From contig DFSH01000063.1 in the NCBI GenBank assembly GCA_002378565.1, forward strand, positions 1-22,221: a stretch of 22,221 nucleotides of DNA, in the 5' to 3' direction. This document shows positions 6,621-15,486 of this stretch, piece after piece. This stretch comes from Flavobacteriales bacterium UBA3442 (GTDB lineage Bacteria > Bacteroidota > Bacteroidia > Flavobacteriales > Schleiferiaceae). A program made the position numbers and the translations under genes. Numbering within the stretch: the first letter of the stretch is position 1; the number at the start of each line of letters is the position of its first letter. The notes below the pieces were generated by a model. That model was given only the letters and a program-made list of their open reading frames with translations. It was not told where the DNA came from and ran no database searches.

Positions 6621-7857
6621 TCCCTTGCAACTGGTCGTTGCTCTGATTTGTTCTGCCTTTTTTTCAGGCATGGAAATCGCCTTCCTCAGTGCAAGTCGAC
6701 TTCAACTAGAGGTTGACAGCAAGCGAGCTGGTAAAAAGGGTCGCGTGATTGCTCAATTTACCTCAAGCCCAAACCGATTCATTGGCAGCATGTTGATGGG
6801 TAACACCCTTGCCTTGGTGTGGGTAGGGATGGTCGCTGCAAGGATCATGGATCCCTGGCTATCGCCTTACATGGGTGAAACCATGGTGTTGGTTGTTGAA
6901 ACGTTGTTGTCAACCACAGTGGTGCTATTCGTTGCTGAATACCCCCCTAAAGTTTTTTTCCGGTCGCGATCTAATGCGGCCATTCAGTCAATGGCCTGGG
7001 TGCTGAAGCTGGTTATGTTAGTGCTTTGGCCCTTGGTTACAGTTTTGACTGCCTTGAGTGCTTTCATTCTACGTCGCATGGGTCAAGATGTGGATGCCTT
7101 GTCTCGCCCTCATGTCTTTAGCAAATCAGATTTGGATCATTTCCTTGAAGAAGGGGCATCGGGTCCAGAGAATGAGCCTGAGGTTGAACTCTTCAAAAAT
7201 GCCTTGGAATTTGATGAGTGCAAGGTCAGAGCCTGCGCGGTTCCCCGAACTGAAATTGAAGCGGTTTCTGATGACATCTCCCTGGAAGAGCTCAAAGACG
7301 CCTTCATGTCAACGGGTTACAGCAAGCTCTTGGTTTACAAGGACTCCATTGATGATGCTTACGCCTATGTGCATGCCTTTGGCCTGTTCAAGCGTCCTTC
7401 AAGCTTGAAAGCGTTATTGACGCCCCTGACCTTCATGCCAGAAACACTGAGTGCACAGGATGCATTCAAGGACTTGATCCGCGAGAAGCGAAGCATGGCC
7501 TTGGTGATCGACGAGCATGGAAGCCCCAGCGGCATGGTCACCTTGGAGGATATCATTGAAGAGATTTTTGGTGAGATTGACGATGAACATGACAAGACAG
7601 AAGTGTTGGATGAAGAGATTTCTCCGGGTATTTGGCGATTGGATGGCGCATTGTCCATCGATGAGGTCAATGAACGGCTAGGTTTTGATTGGGTTGAGGA
7701 TGAGTCCTACACCACAGTTGGTGGTTTTGTAGGCCACCATCTCGGTCGATTACCGGCCTTGGACGACCTGTTAATCGTGGATGGATGGCGCATAGAAATC
7801 CATGCCATGGGTGCACAAAGAATTGCCACTGTAACTGCAAGTAAAAACAAGGTTTAA
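6613..7857 (+). CDS. CNNM/CorC-family membrane protein with CBS pair (hemolysin / GldE-like)
   Basis: A 414-residue protein with family order DUF21 (CNNM) membrane domain at 1-155, CBS pair about 205-325, and CorC_HlyC domain about 333-410. Visible marks are FFSGMEIAFLSASRLQLE after the first helix, GNTLALVWVGM, FVAEYPPKVFFRSRS (Bacteroidota form of the GExxPK loop), VPRTEIEAV opening CBS1, VIDEHGSPSGMVTLEDIIEE and IFGEIDDEHD in CBS2, and TTVGGFVGHHLGRLP in the C-terminal domain. Members act in Mg2+ or other cation efflux; the Flavobacterium gliding protein GldE belongs here, but gldD, its usual neighbour, is absent, so I do not use that name. The start at 6613 puts the protein directly at its first helix; the longer frame from 6541 lies inside the preceding gene. 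Confidence 0.88.
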   Translation: MSDPLQLVVALICSAFFSGMEIAFLSASRLQLEVDSKRAGKKGRVIAQFTSSPNRFIGSMLMGNTLALVWVGMVAARIMDPWLSPYMGETMVLVVETLLSTTVVLFVAEYPPKVFFRSRSNAAIQSMAWVLKLVMLVLWPLVTVLTALSAFILRRMGQDVDALSRPHVFSKSDLDHFLEEGASGPENEPEVELFKNALEFDECKVRACAVPRTEIEAVSDDISLEELKDAFMSTGYSKLLVYKDSIDDAYAYVHAFGLFKRPSSLKALLTPLTFMPETLSAQDAFKDLIREKRSMALVIDEHGSPSGMVTLEDIIEEIFGEIDDEHDKTEVLDEEISPGIWRLDGALSIDEVNERLGFDWVEDESYTTVGGFVGHHLGRLPALDDLLIVDGWRIEIHAMGAQRIATVTASKNKV

Positions 7858-7871
7858 GGACTTTCCCTTTG

Positions 7872-7879
7872 TATATTCG
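7872..7879 (+). promoter_or_regulatory. Possible -7 box for ppiD
   Basis: TATATTCG has one mismatch to TAnnTTTG and sits 27 nt before the ppiD ATG, in the only gap of note (49 bp) within this gene run. It could allow ppiD to be expressed independently of the coaX operon. No clear terminator precedes it, so read-through is also likely. Confidence 0.35.
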
Positions 7880-7906
7880 CATCCTTCATTTGACGACTTT
7901 ACAACT

Positions 7907-9988
7907 ATGGGACTGTTTGAAACTATCAGAAACCGGACCGGATTAATGGTCATTGTTATCGGTGGTGCGCTCTTTGCATTCATCATGACAGAATTTTTAA
8001 GCTCGAGCTCAGTGCTCTTCAGTGGTGATCGCGATGCGATTGGCTACATCAACGGAGATAAGGTGAGCTACATTGAATTCTCCAAACGCATGGATCATTT
8101 GCGTGAGGGCAATCAGCAATTAGCCAACAGCTCGGTAGCGCAGATCTCTCAAGCGGTTTGGAATCAAGAATTGAACGATCGCATCATTGGTGCCTTGCTC
8201 GATGACTTAGGTTTTGCCGTGAATGAGTCAGAATTGATGCAGGCTGTTGCAGAAAATCCTAGCATTCAGGAGATGGAAGGCTTCAGAGACCCCAACACAG
8301 GCCTCTTTCAGATGACCTTGCTCAAGAATGCATTGGCCAATTTGCGCGACAACAAGGACCAATCAACTGAAGCTACAGATCAGTGGATCAATTGGATCAA
8401 TTTTGAAAATGATGTGCATCAAGAGCGATTGAGCAACAAGTTTTATGCAGCAGTTGGCGCGGGTCTTCGCATGCCAGCATCGTTGTTTCAGTACAATGCC
8501 AATCGCAATGCCCTTCAGGCAGTTGTTGACTATGCCGTGGCATCGGTTTCAAGCATACAAGACAGCGCCGTTGAAGTGACAGAAGCTGATTACCGCGCGG
8601 TGTACGACCAACGACGTGAGAATTTCAAGATTGATGGCGAAATGCGTGATGTGTTGTTTGCTTCATTCACTATTGAACCCAATGATGCAGATCGCAACCG
8701 CGTGATGGATGAATTAAATGCCATGCAGGCTGAGTTGATTGCTAGTGAGGAAGATTCCATGTTTGTCATGGCCAACAGTGATCAGCCGTTTGTTGATCGT
8801 TACATCGCCTGGGATAATTTACCTACATACCTCAATGATGCAATGACTTCTCGCGAGGAGGGCTTTGTGGCTGGGCCAATTGCAATCAGCAAGGGCTTTG
8901 AATTGGTGAAGGTGATGAACGCCGTCAACTTGCCAGACTCTGTGAAGGCAAAGCATGTACTGATTGCATTTGCTGGTGCGGAGCGTTCAAGTGCAACCCG
9001 TGCACCCGTTGAGGCACAAGCATTGGCAGATTCGCTTTTCAATGCCATCAAGGATGGATCTGTTTCATTCGCTGATGTCAATGATGAGTTCAATGATGAC
9101 GTTGTTGCCCGCACACAAGGCGGCGATTTAGGTTGGTTCAAGTCTGGCGCCATGGCTAATGCCTTTGAAAACTATTGTTTCCGCAATGCCAGTGGTGATG
9201 TGGGCATGGTCTTCACACCCTTTGGTTTCCATATCGTTGAAATATCTAAGCAATCTGGATCAATTCCCTCTGTTCGATTGGCTCATGTGTACCGCATTGT
9301 TGATGTGAGCAAGGAAACCGAACAAGACATTTACACCCGAGCAGCCAATTTAGCGCAGGCCCTACAAAAGGGTGATGATAACTATGCCGCCGCAGCTGCA
9401 GCTGGTGTTGCCTTATTGCCAAACAGAAATATGACTGCAACGGATGACAACATGACTGGTCTTGGCGAATGCCGCCCTGTTGTGAAGTGGGCCTTTGAAA
9501 CTGGTCGTTCTCTCGGTGAGGTTGCAGTTGTCAACAATGCTTACCAGCAATATGTTGTGGTGAAACTGGATGCCATCTACCAAGATGATTTCAAGTCCAT
9601 AGATGATGTGCGGCCTGAACTGGAGTTGCTAGCCACCAATCGCGCAAAGGTTCGCCTGCTGGTGGAAGAATTAGAATCCCAAGACCAACCTGTTTACAAT
9701 CAAGCTACCGTTAGCATGGCATCTCCATTCATTCAGGGCGCAGGCCGTGAATCCGCCATCATTGGCGGCATGGTTGCGCAAAAACCAGGCTATGAAAGTG
9801 GTGTGCTCCAAGGTGACAATGGTGCCTACCGCTACAAGGTGACCAATGTGCTAGAAAATGCTGTCAATGCAGGCATTGGTGATTTGGCTGCTGAAAACAA
9901 TCTCCTCAGGGGCAATGCCCGTTCATTCTTGCTTCAAGCATTGATGAGCTCAGCAGATGTTGAGGACTTGCGCGGCAAGTTCTTCTAA
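7907..9988 (+). CDS. ppiD: Membrane-anchored periplasmic peptidyl-prolyl isomerase PpiD
   Basis: A 693-residue protein with one N-terminal membrane helix (LMVIVIGGALFAFIMTEF, 13-30), a SurA_N-like chaperone region (about 45-230, including INGDKVSYIEFSKRM), and a parvulin (PpiC) domain at about 345-450 with VKAKHVLIAF, the active-loop signature GGDLGWFKSGAM at 405-416, and TPFGFHIVEISK. Before it, at about 240-340, is a second, degenerate parvulin-like unit (YIAWDNLP in place of the signature, then GPIAISKGFELVKVMN). It anchors in the inner membrane and helps exported proteins, including outer-membrane proteins, fold. The length fits Bacteroidota PpiD. It fits with the outer-membrane and LptC genes upstream. 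Confidence 0.92.
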   Translation: MGLFETIRNRTGLMVIVIGGALFAFIMTEFLSSSSVLFSGDRDAIGYINGDKVSYIEFSKRMDHLREGNQQLANSSVAQISQAVWNQELNDRIIGALLDDLGFAVNESELMQAVAENPSIQEMEGFRDPNTGLFQMTLLKNALANLRDNKDQSTEATDQWINWINFENDVHQERLSNKFYAAVGAGLRMPASLFQYNANRNALQAVVDYAVASVSSIQDSAVEVTEADYRAVYDQRRENFKIDGEMRDVLFASFTIEPNDADRNRVMDELNAMQAELIASEEDSMFVMANSDQPFVDRYIAWDNLPTYLNDAMTSREEGFVAGPIAISKGFELVKVMNAVNLPDSVKAKHVLIAFAGAERSSATRAPVEAQALADSLFNAIKDGSVSFADVNDEFNDDVVARTQGGDLGWFKSGAMANAFENYCFRNASGDVGMVFTPFGFHIVEISKQSGSIPSVRLAHVYRIVDVSKETEQDIYTRAANLAQALQKGDDNYAAAAAAGVALLPNRNMTATDDNMTGLGECRPVVKWAFETGRSLGEVAVVNNAYQQYVVVKLDAIYQDDFKSIDDVRPELELLATNRAKVRLLVEELESQDQPVYNQATVSMASPFIQGAGRESAIIGGMVAQKPGYESGVLQGDNGAYRYKVTNVLENAVNAGIGDLAAENNLLRGNARSFLLQALMSSADVEDLRGKFF

Positions 9989-9997
9989 GCAATCATT

Positions 9998-10045
9998 GTT
10001 AAAGAACCCATCAGGGCTGTAAACCAATGCTGATTTAACTTTTTT
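9998..10045 (+). terminator. Weak hairpin with T-run after ppiD
   Basis: Paired arms GTTAA (9998-10002)/TTAAC (10035-10039) enclose ATCAG (10010-10014)/CTGAT (10030-10034), with an unpaired bulge on the 5' side, followed by six T at 10040-10045. It lies between the convergent ends of ppiD and rodA and could terminate ppiD, but the stems are short and AT-rich, so confidence is low. Confidence 0.3.
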
Positions 10046-11324
10046 AAGAAAGGGTTTGCCATCGAAAGGCATCCAGTCGCAGAAAGATGAAAATCATCAG
10101 GGTAAAGGCCCACAATGATGAACCACCATAACTGAAAAGGGGCAGGGGAATGCCAATCACGGGCATGAGGCCTAAGGTCATGCCGATGTTTACCACATAA
10201 TGCACCAAAAGGATGCTTGCAATGCACATCCCAAACACTCTGGCAAAGGTCTGTTTCTGTCTGGCAGCTAAGACCACCATGCGGGCAATCAGGATGGTGT
10301 AAGTCAATAGAAGAAGCATGGCGCCTATGAAGCCCCACTCTTCACCCACGGTTGTGAAAATGTAGTCTGTGCTTTGTTCGGGCACAAATTTCAGCTTGGT
10401 CTGACTGCCTTGATTGAACCCTTGTCCAGTCCATCCGCCAGATCCAATAGCGATCAGTGATTGGGCTGTTTGGTAGCCCACGGCACCAGAGTCATCCACT
10501 TGGCCTAATAACAGCTTGATCCGGATTTGTTGATGGGGTTTTAGTACATTGTCAAAAGCTGTTTGCACACCCAAAGCAAACACAACAGCAAGCATGGTAG
10601 ATGCAATAGCTGGGTGCTTGAGCCATTGCATGCCCTTGAGTCGTTTCTTTGCGTGGGACCAAAGCATGGCCAAAGTGGCAACTGCGATAATGCCAATGAT
10701 GACCTGGTTAATGGGGAAGGCCAACGCTAAAACTCCCAGCACCAAAGATCCAATCCCCATGTAAATCAAATAACCTGGTAGGCCTTCAATGTAAAGGGCC
10801 ATCAAAAAGGCAGTAAACACCAAGGCAGAGCCTGCATCGGGTTGTGCAAGCACTAAGGCCATTGGCAAGAGCACCACAGCGAGTGGCTTGATTCTAGCAG
10901 ACCACGTTGTCAGATTTGCATCCCTTTGGCCCATCAAATTGGCCAGTATAATTGCTGTGCCAAGCTTAGCAAATTCTGCTGGTTGCAGTCCAATACCACC
11001 AATGTTTAACCAACTCTTGTTGCCGCCAACCTCGACACCCCAAATGAGTACAGCGATCAGCAGAAGGATGCTGAAAGCATAGATCAATGTGCTTAGCAAG
11101 GGGTAGATTCTTGCATCGCTCAATAAAATAAGGAGAATGAGTAAGCAGCCCATGCCAATGAATACCAATTGACGACCTGCTTCATTGCTCCAATCCCAAC
11201 CATAGCCCATCAAATCAGGGTTGGATGCAGCGTAGATGTTGACCCATCCAAAACATAGCAGCAGCACATAGCAGATCAGCACTGTCCGATCCAATTTGCC
11301 AAAAAAAGAGGATTGGATGCGCAT
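10044..11324 (-). CDS. rodA: Rod shape-determining peptidoglycan glycosyltransferase RodA
   Basis: A 426-residue SEDS-family polytopic membrane protein with about ten hydrophobic helices. RodA polymerises lipid II into glycan strands during cell elongation, working with PBP2. Family signatures include GVEVGGNKSWLNIGGIGLQPAEFAKL split across the segment at about 85-111, LAQPDAGSALVF around 155-170, and the C-terminal GMTLGLMPVIGIPLPLFSYGGSSL. The start ATG at 11324 shares one base with the mrdA stop (TGATG), indicating coupling to its partner. It is the last gene of the purH-mreBCD-mrdA-rodA operon. Confidence 0.95.
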   Translation of the reverse strand: MRIQSSFFGKLDRTVLICYVLLLCFGWVNIYAASNPDLMGYGWDWSNEAGRQLVFIGMGCLLILLILLSDARIYPLLSTLIYAFSILLLIAVLIWGVEVGGNKSWLNIGGIGLQPAEFAKLGTAIILANLMGQRDANLTTWSARIKPLAVVLLPMALVLAQPDAGSALVFTAFLMALYIEGLPGYLIYMGIGSLVLGVLALAFPINQVIIGIIAVATLAMLWSHAKKRLKGMQWLKHPAIASTMLAVVFALGVQTAFDNVLKPHQQIRIKLLLGQVDDSGAVGYQTAQSLIAIGSGGWTGQGFNQGSQTKLKFVPEQSTDYIFTTVGEEWGFIGAMLLLLTYTILIARMVVLAARQKQTFARVFGMCIASILLVHYVVNIGMTLGLMPVIGIPLPLFSYGGSSLWAFTLMIFIFLRLDAFRWQTLS

Positions 11325-13156
11325 CAGAATTCAGAAGTCAAGGGTGTGTTCACAGTTTCTACTTGGTATTCCTCAAGGAGTGAGCCTTGCGTCATGCGTT
11401 CCAACAATCGTGGCCGACTGATGCTATCTGTCACATAGGCCTCCATCAATAGGCTCCCAATGGGGGCTGCCCACCGGGACCCCCAATAACCATTTTCCAC
11501 AATGACAGCCACAGCAATGACGGGGTTTTCAATGGGAACGAAGCCGATGAAAATGGAATGGTCTTGTCCATGGGGATTTTCAGCTGTGCCTGTTTTGCCA
11601 GCCATACTCAGGTGATCAATGGCGGATGAATTTGCGGTACCCGTAAGGAAAACATCAGCCATGCCTTGAATCACTGCTTTGAAATGCTTGTGATCGATGC
11701 TGGTTTCATGCCGTTCAAAAGTCAAACTTGAATCATTGATGGCTGTGACCATGTGAGGCGTAATCCAGTACCCTCTGTTCGCTATGGCTGCTGTCATGTT
11801 GGCCAATTGAATGGGTGTGGTCACTAACTCACCCTGGCCAATAGCCAATGAGATGACAGTGGGAGCCTTCCATCGACGCTTGCCATGCATGGCGTCGTAA
11901 TACGCAGCCGTTGGCACCCTGCCCTTGCGACCTGTAGGGAAGTCCACGCCAAGGAAATTCCCCAGGCCAAAGCTTTCCACATGGTGCCTCCATACCTCAA
12001 AGCCATCGTAAGCATTGGCTTGTGTCTCAATGGTTCGCTTGAGCAATTGGCAATAGTAGTTGTTGCAGCTCAAGGAAATGGACTCCCTGAGATTGAAGGT
12101 TCCACCACCACAGTGACAGGCCACATGCAAGGCGCCGTGATGAAAGCCATCATCACAAGTCATGGTGGTTTGCGGGGTTGCTGCGCCAACCTGCAATGCA
12201 ATCAAGGCATTGATCACTTTGAACGGTGATCCAGGCGGGTATTCAGCCAGTAAGGCGCGATTGTACAATGGTTTGTTCAGGCTGTCAAAGGCCAGTCGGT
12301 TGTAATTGGCATTGCGATGCCTGCCAACCAAAGCGTTGGGGTCAAAGGTTGGCGCAGAAAGCATGGTTAAAATCTCACCGCTCTTTGGGTCGATTGCGAC
12401 GACACTGCCACGTTTTCCAACCATCATTTGTTCTGCCAAGGCTTGCAAGCCAGCATCCAAGCCTAGAGTCAATGTTTGCCCTGGCTGGGCGGGCGTATCA
12501 TAGGCCCCGTCCATGAATGAGCCTTTGTCTCGATTCAGGTTATCAACCGTGATGTATGCGTTGCCGACCAGACCTTTTAGTTTGGATTCATATTGGCCTT
12601 CAATGCCAGAAATACCAATGTTGTCGCCCAACCTGTAGTTTGGTTTTTTCTGCAGCCAATAGTCATTCACTTCATTGACATAGCCAATAACATTGGCACC
12701 TAACTTGCTCGGGTAGTCCCTGAGAAGACGTTTTTTCACACTAAAGCCTGGGTGCAGGTGAAGGCTTTCTTGAATTTGAGCCATTTGGCGCTCTGTGACC
12801 CCTCGCAGGACTGTGCTGGGTTTTATGGATGAGTATGATATAGCCTTGCCAAGTGCCTTGCTCAATTGACTGAGGGGGATTGTCAACCATTGTGCAGTTG
12901 ATGCGCTGTCCATGGCTTTGAGCAAATTGGGTGTGGCCATGATGTCATAAGCTACTTGGTTTGAAGCCAGTAACAGGCCATGGCGATCATGGATTAACCC
13001 CCTTGGAGCGTCCACCCGAACAACGCGATGTGCGTTGTGCTGAGCATCTTGTTGGTAGCGGTCATCCCACACTTGAATGTTGAATAGTCGGAGGCAAAAA
13101 ACCAGGGTAGATCCCAGTAAAATCAAAAGGGGTAAGGCAATGCGTGAATGCTTCAC
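11324..13156 (-). CDS. mrdA: Penicillin-binding protein 2 (elongation transpeptidase)
   Basis: A 610-residue class B PBP that cross-links peptidoglycan in the elongation complex. An N-terminal membrane helix (ALPLLILLGSTLVFCLRLF) is followed by the pedestal domain with APRGLIHDRHGLLLASN at 50-66 and GISGIEGQYESKLKG at 181-195, and then the transpeptidase domain. Active-site motifs are SxxK with Ser310 (YPPGSPFKV), SxN at 363-365 (SLSCNNYY) and KTG at 521-523 (MAGKTGTAENPHGQ). The SxxK motif has Pro after the serine where Thr is more usual; this looks tolerable but is worth noting. The start is 1 bp after the mreD stop. Confidence 0.95.
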   Translation of the reverse strand: MKHSRIALPLLILLGSTLVFCLRLFNIQVWDDRYQQDAQHNAHRVVRVDAPRGLIHDRHGLLLASNQVAYDIMATPNLLKAMDSASTAQWLTIPLSQLSKALGKAISYSSIKPSTVLRGVTERQMAQIQESLHLHPGFSVKKRLLRDYPSKLGANVIGYVNEVNDYWLQKKPNYRLGDNIGISGIEGQYESKLKGLVGNAYITVDNLNRDKGSFMDGAYDTPAQPGQTLTLGLDAGLQALAEQMMVGKRGSVVAIDPKSGEILTMLSAPTFDPNALVGRHRNANYNRLAFDSLNKPLYNRALLAEYPPGSPFKVINALIALQVGAATPQTTMTCDDGFHHGALHVACHCGGGTFNLRESISLSCNNYYCQLLKRTIETQANAYDGFEVWRHHVESFGLGNFLGVDFPTGRKGRVPTAAYYDAMHGKRRWKAPTVISLAIGQGELVTTPIQLANMTAAIANRGYWITPHMVTAINDSSLTFERHETSIDHKHFKAVIQGMADVFLTGTANSSAIDHLSMAGKTGTAENPHGQDHSIFIGFVPIENPVIAVAVIVENGYWGSRWAAPIGSLLMEAYVTDSISRPRLLERMTQGSLLEEYQVETVNTPLTSEF

Positions 13157-13157
13157 A

Positions 13158-13661
13158 TCAATCTTGTGAAGGGATGAATGCTGCCAATGAAGTGAGGGCT
13201 AGCCCGGTTGCAAGGCTGGAAAGCAGCGCGCGGTAAAGCCAGTCCATCATTAAATTCAAGCTGATACTGCCCCAGAAAAAGAGCCAAATGTGATGCACTG
13301 CAATGGTAGCCAGTGCATAGGTGAGCCATTTACCCAACCCGATGTCTGCTATCCCAAATGCAAGGTCTTCTTCCTCTGCACGAGGAAGAACCAAACCCAA
13401 TAAACGTGGTCTCATAGCTGCCATCAATGTGCAGGCCATCAAATGCAAGCCGCCACTGAGGTAATGGAAATCCATGAAGGCACCAAGCACAGTGGCCACA
13501 GCCACATGAGCCCATATGGGCCATCTAGCAGGGGCTGAAATGATGATGCCTACATAGATGTATGGGTTCAAGTAGCCATAAACCTGCAAGTGGTCCAGCA
13601 CAAGGAACTGGAATGCAAGCATGGCAATGGACCAGGCAAACCATTGATCCCAGCGCTTCAT
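13158..13661 (-). CDS. mreD: Rod shape-determining protein MreD
   Basis: A 167-residue, very hydrophobic protein with about five membrane helices, e.g. WFAWSIAMLAFQFLVLDHL at the start and GIADIGLGKWLTYALATIAV later. MreD links the elongasome in the inner membrane. The sequence is poorly conserved as usual for this family, so the call rests on the NPYIYVGIIISAP segment, the topology, the length and the position between mreC and mrdA. Its ATG overlaps the mreC stop (ATGA), showing translational coupling. Confidence 0.9.
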   Translation of the reverse strand: MKRWDQWFAWSIAMLAFQFLVLDHLQVYGYLNPYIYVGIIISAPARWPIWAHVAVATVLGAFMDFHYLSGGLHLMACTLMAAMRPRLLGLVLPRAEEEDLAFGIADIGLGKWLTYALATIAVHHIWLFFWGSISLNLMMDWLYRALLSSLATGLALTSLAAFIPSQD

Positions 13662-14440
13662 GGTTGAGAAAGGTTTTGTCGTTCATCTTGCTGCGGCATA
13701 TTCACAACATAAGCTGGCTGCAGGCGGCTGAAGTCATGGAGCAGGGCGATGTATGCATACTGTGTCATTTGGCTGGAGTCAACCATCACCTTATCAATGA
13801 TGCCAATAGGCCAGTTGTTTGGGAAAATGGCAGAGCGCCCGTCACTAACAACGGTGTCACCCATTTGTAATGGTGCTTGAATGCCAACATGTTCCCAGGT
13901 GGCTCTCTGTGCGTTGCGGCCAACCCATCGAACGGTCCCAAAGTGGCCGCTAGCCAGGGAGGCAGCTGAAATGCGTGAATCTGCATCAATGATTGGCATG
14001 ATACGAGCATAGTGATCAGATACCCTGGTGACCACGCCAACAACTCCTTGGGTAGAGATGACCCCTTGTCCTGCCTTGACGCCGTCCAAGCTGCCTTTGT
14101 TGAAAAGCATGTGATTGTGAGGCAAATGGGTTTGACCAAACACCAGGCGCCCAGAGATCCACTCAGTGGGCTCTTCATGGGTTTGGTTGCTGTCAGCTGC
14201 ATGGGATTTGAGTTCGGCATTTTCTAGCGCAAGCAGCTCCATGTCGTCAGCCAGATTGAAGTACCATTTCCAACCATTGACATTGGCTATCCAAGCAGCC
14301 TGTGCTGACAGTCGAGTTGACCAAAATTTGCTGTGATGCCATTGCGATTGTGCCGCAGTCATCCCTATGCCTACCAGCTGTAGAATCACCAAGGCAATGC
14401 CCATGCGATATCGGTAAAAAAACCGCAGGATATTCTGCAT
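13658..14440 (-). CDS. mreC: Rod shape-determining protein MreC
   Basis: A 260-residue bitopic protein: short cytoplasmic N-terminus rich in Arg (NILRFFYRYR), one membrane helix (MGIALVILQLVGIGMTAA), a short coiled-coil around LADDMELLALENAELKSH, and a periplasmic beta-domain with HNHMLFNKGSLDGVKAGQGV, then TQGVVGVVTRVSDHYARI, ADSRISAASLASGHFGTVRW and MGDTVVSDGRSAIFPNNWPI. These are the standard features of MreC, which scaffolds PBP2 and RodA. It starts 3 bp after mreB and overlaps mreD by 4 bp. Confidence 0.95.
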   Translation of the reverse strand: MQNILRFFYRYRMGIALVILQLVGIGMTAAQSQWHHSKFWSTRLSAQAAWIANVNGWKWYFNLADDMELLALENAELKSHAADSNQTHEEPTEWISGRLVFGQTHLPHNHMLFNKGSLDGVKAGQGVISTQGVVGVVTRVSDHYARIMPIIDADSRISAASLASGHFGTVRWVGRNAQRATWEHVGIQAPLQMGDTVVSDGRSAIFPNNWPIGIIDKVMVDSSQMTQYAYIALLHDFSRLQPAYVVNMPQQDERQNLSQP

Positions 14441-14443
14441 GGC

Positions 14444-15472
14444 TTAGCGCATCAATAACGTGCGGTACTTGTCCAGATTTTTCAATGCGATGCCTGTTCC
14501 TCGAACCACGGCTCGCAAAGGGTCTTCTGCAACATAAACCGGTAATTCGGTTTTCTGAGAAATTCTATGGTCCAATCCGCGCAACATGGAACCGCCACCA
14601 GCCATGTAAATTCCTGAGTTGTAAATGTCTGCAGAAAGTTCAGGGGGCGTCATGGCAAGGGCCTCCATCACGGCGTCTTCAACGCGCATCAAGGATTTAT
14701 CCATGGCAATGGCCAATTCTTTGTAATGGATGGTAACCTGCTTAGGCTTACCTGTGATTAGATCACGGCCTTGCACAGCCATGTCATCTGGCGGGTTGCT
14801 CAATTCGGTGACTGCGGACCCCACTTGAATTTTGATTTGCTCTGCTGTGCGCTCACCCACATAGAGGTTGTGTGTATTGCGCATGTGATAGATGATGTCA
14901 TTGGTGAAAACGTCGCCAGCCACCTTGATGCTTTTGTCGCTAACGATACCACCAAGAGCCAGAACAGCGATTTCCGTTGTGCCGCCACCGATATCAATGA
15001 TCATGTTGCCCTTAGGCTCTAGTACATCGACCCCGATGCCAATCGCGGCAGCCATGGGTTCGTGAATCAAGTACACTTCTTTGGCGTTGGCATGATCAGC
15101 TGAATCGTTAACCGCCCGCTTTTCCACTTCTGTGATACCGGATGGAATGCAGATGACCATGCGCATGGAAGGAGCAATCCAACGTTTTTTGAAAGAAGGC
15201 ACGCTTTTGATCATCTCTCGAATCATGTGCTCTGAGGCCTTAAAGTCGGCGATCACACCATCTTTCAATGGGCGAATAGTTCGAATGTTGTCATGGGTTT
15301 TCCCATGCATTTGCATGGCCTCATGGCCAATGGCTAAAATGTCGCCAGTCACCCGATCCATGGCAACAATTGAAGGTGCATCAACCACCACTTTGTCATT
15401 GTGAATGATCAAGGTGTTGGCAGTACCAAGATCAATGGCGATGTCTTCCGTTAAAAAATCAAATAATCCCAT
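14444..15472 (-). CDS. mreB: Rod shape-determining actin homologue MreB
   Basis: A 342-residue cytoplasmic actin-like ATPase that forms filaments under the membrane and guides wall synthesis. Nucleotide-binding motifs are all present: phosphate-1 AIDLGTANTLI (12-22), IPSGITEVEKRAV, connect-1 EPMAAAIGIGV (138-148), phosphate-2 IIDIGGGTTEIAVL (158-171) and the adenosine motif MAGGGSMLRGLD (290-301). The N-terminal MGLFDFL is the usual amphipathic membrane-binding start. It begins 14 bp after the purH stop with no room for a full promoter, so it is probably transcribed from the purH promoter. Confidence 0.98.
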   Translation of the reverse strand: MGLFDFLTEDIAIDLGTANTLIIHNDKVVVDAPSIVAMDRVTGDILAIGHEAMQMHGKTHDNIRTIRPLKDGVIADFKASEHMIREMIKSVPSFKKRWIAPSMRMVICIPSGITEVEKRAVNDSADHANAKEVYLIHEPMAAAIGIGVDVLEPKGNMIIDIGGGTTEIAVLALGGIVSDKSIKVAGDVFTNDIIYHMRNTHNLYVGERTAEQIKIQVGSAVTELSNPPDDMAVQGRDLITGKPKQVTIHYKELAIAMDKSLMRVEDAVMEALAMTPPELSADIYNSGIYMAGGGSMLRGLDHRISQKTELPVYVAEDPLRAVVRGTGIALKNLDKYRTLLMR

Positions 15473-15486
15473 GCTATTTCGCAGTA

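Noticed and set aside
6613..7857. Naming the CNNM/CorC protein GldE
   Set aside because: GldE belongs to this family, but so do many non-gliding homologues, and gldD is not adjacent.
12223..12234. PBP2 SxxK motif with Pro after Ser (SPFK) as a sign of inactivation
   Set aside because: The catalytic Ser and Lys, the SxN and the KTG motifs are all present, and the operon is intact, so loss of activity is unlikely.
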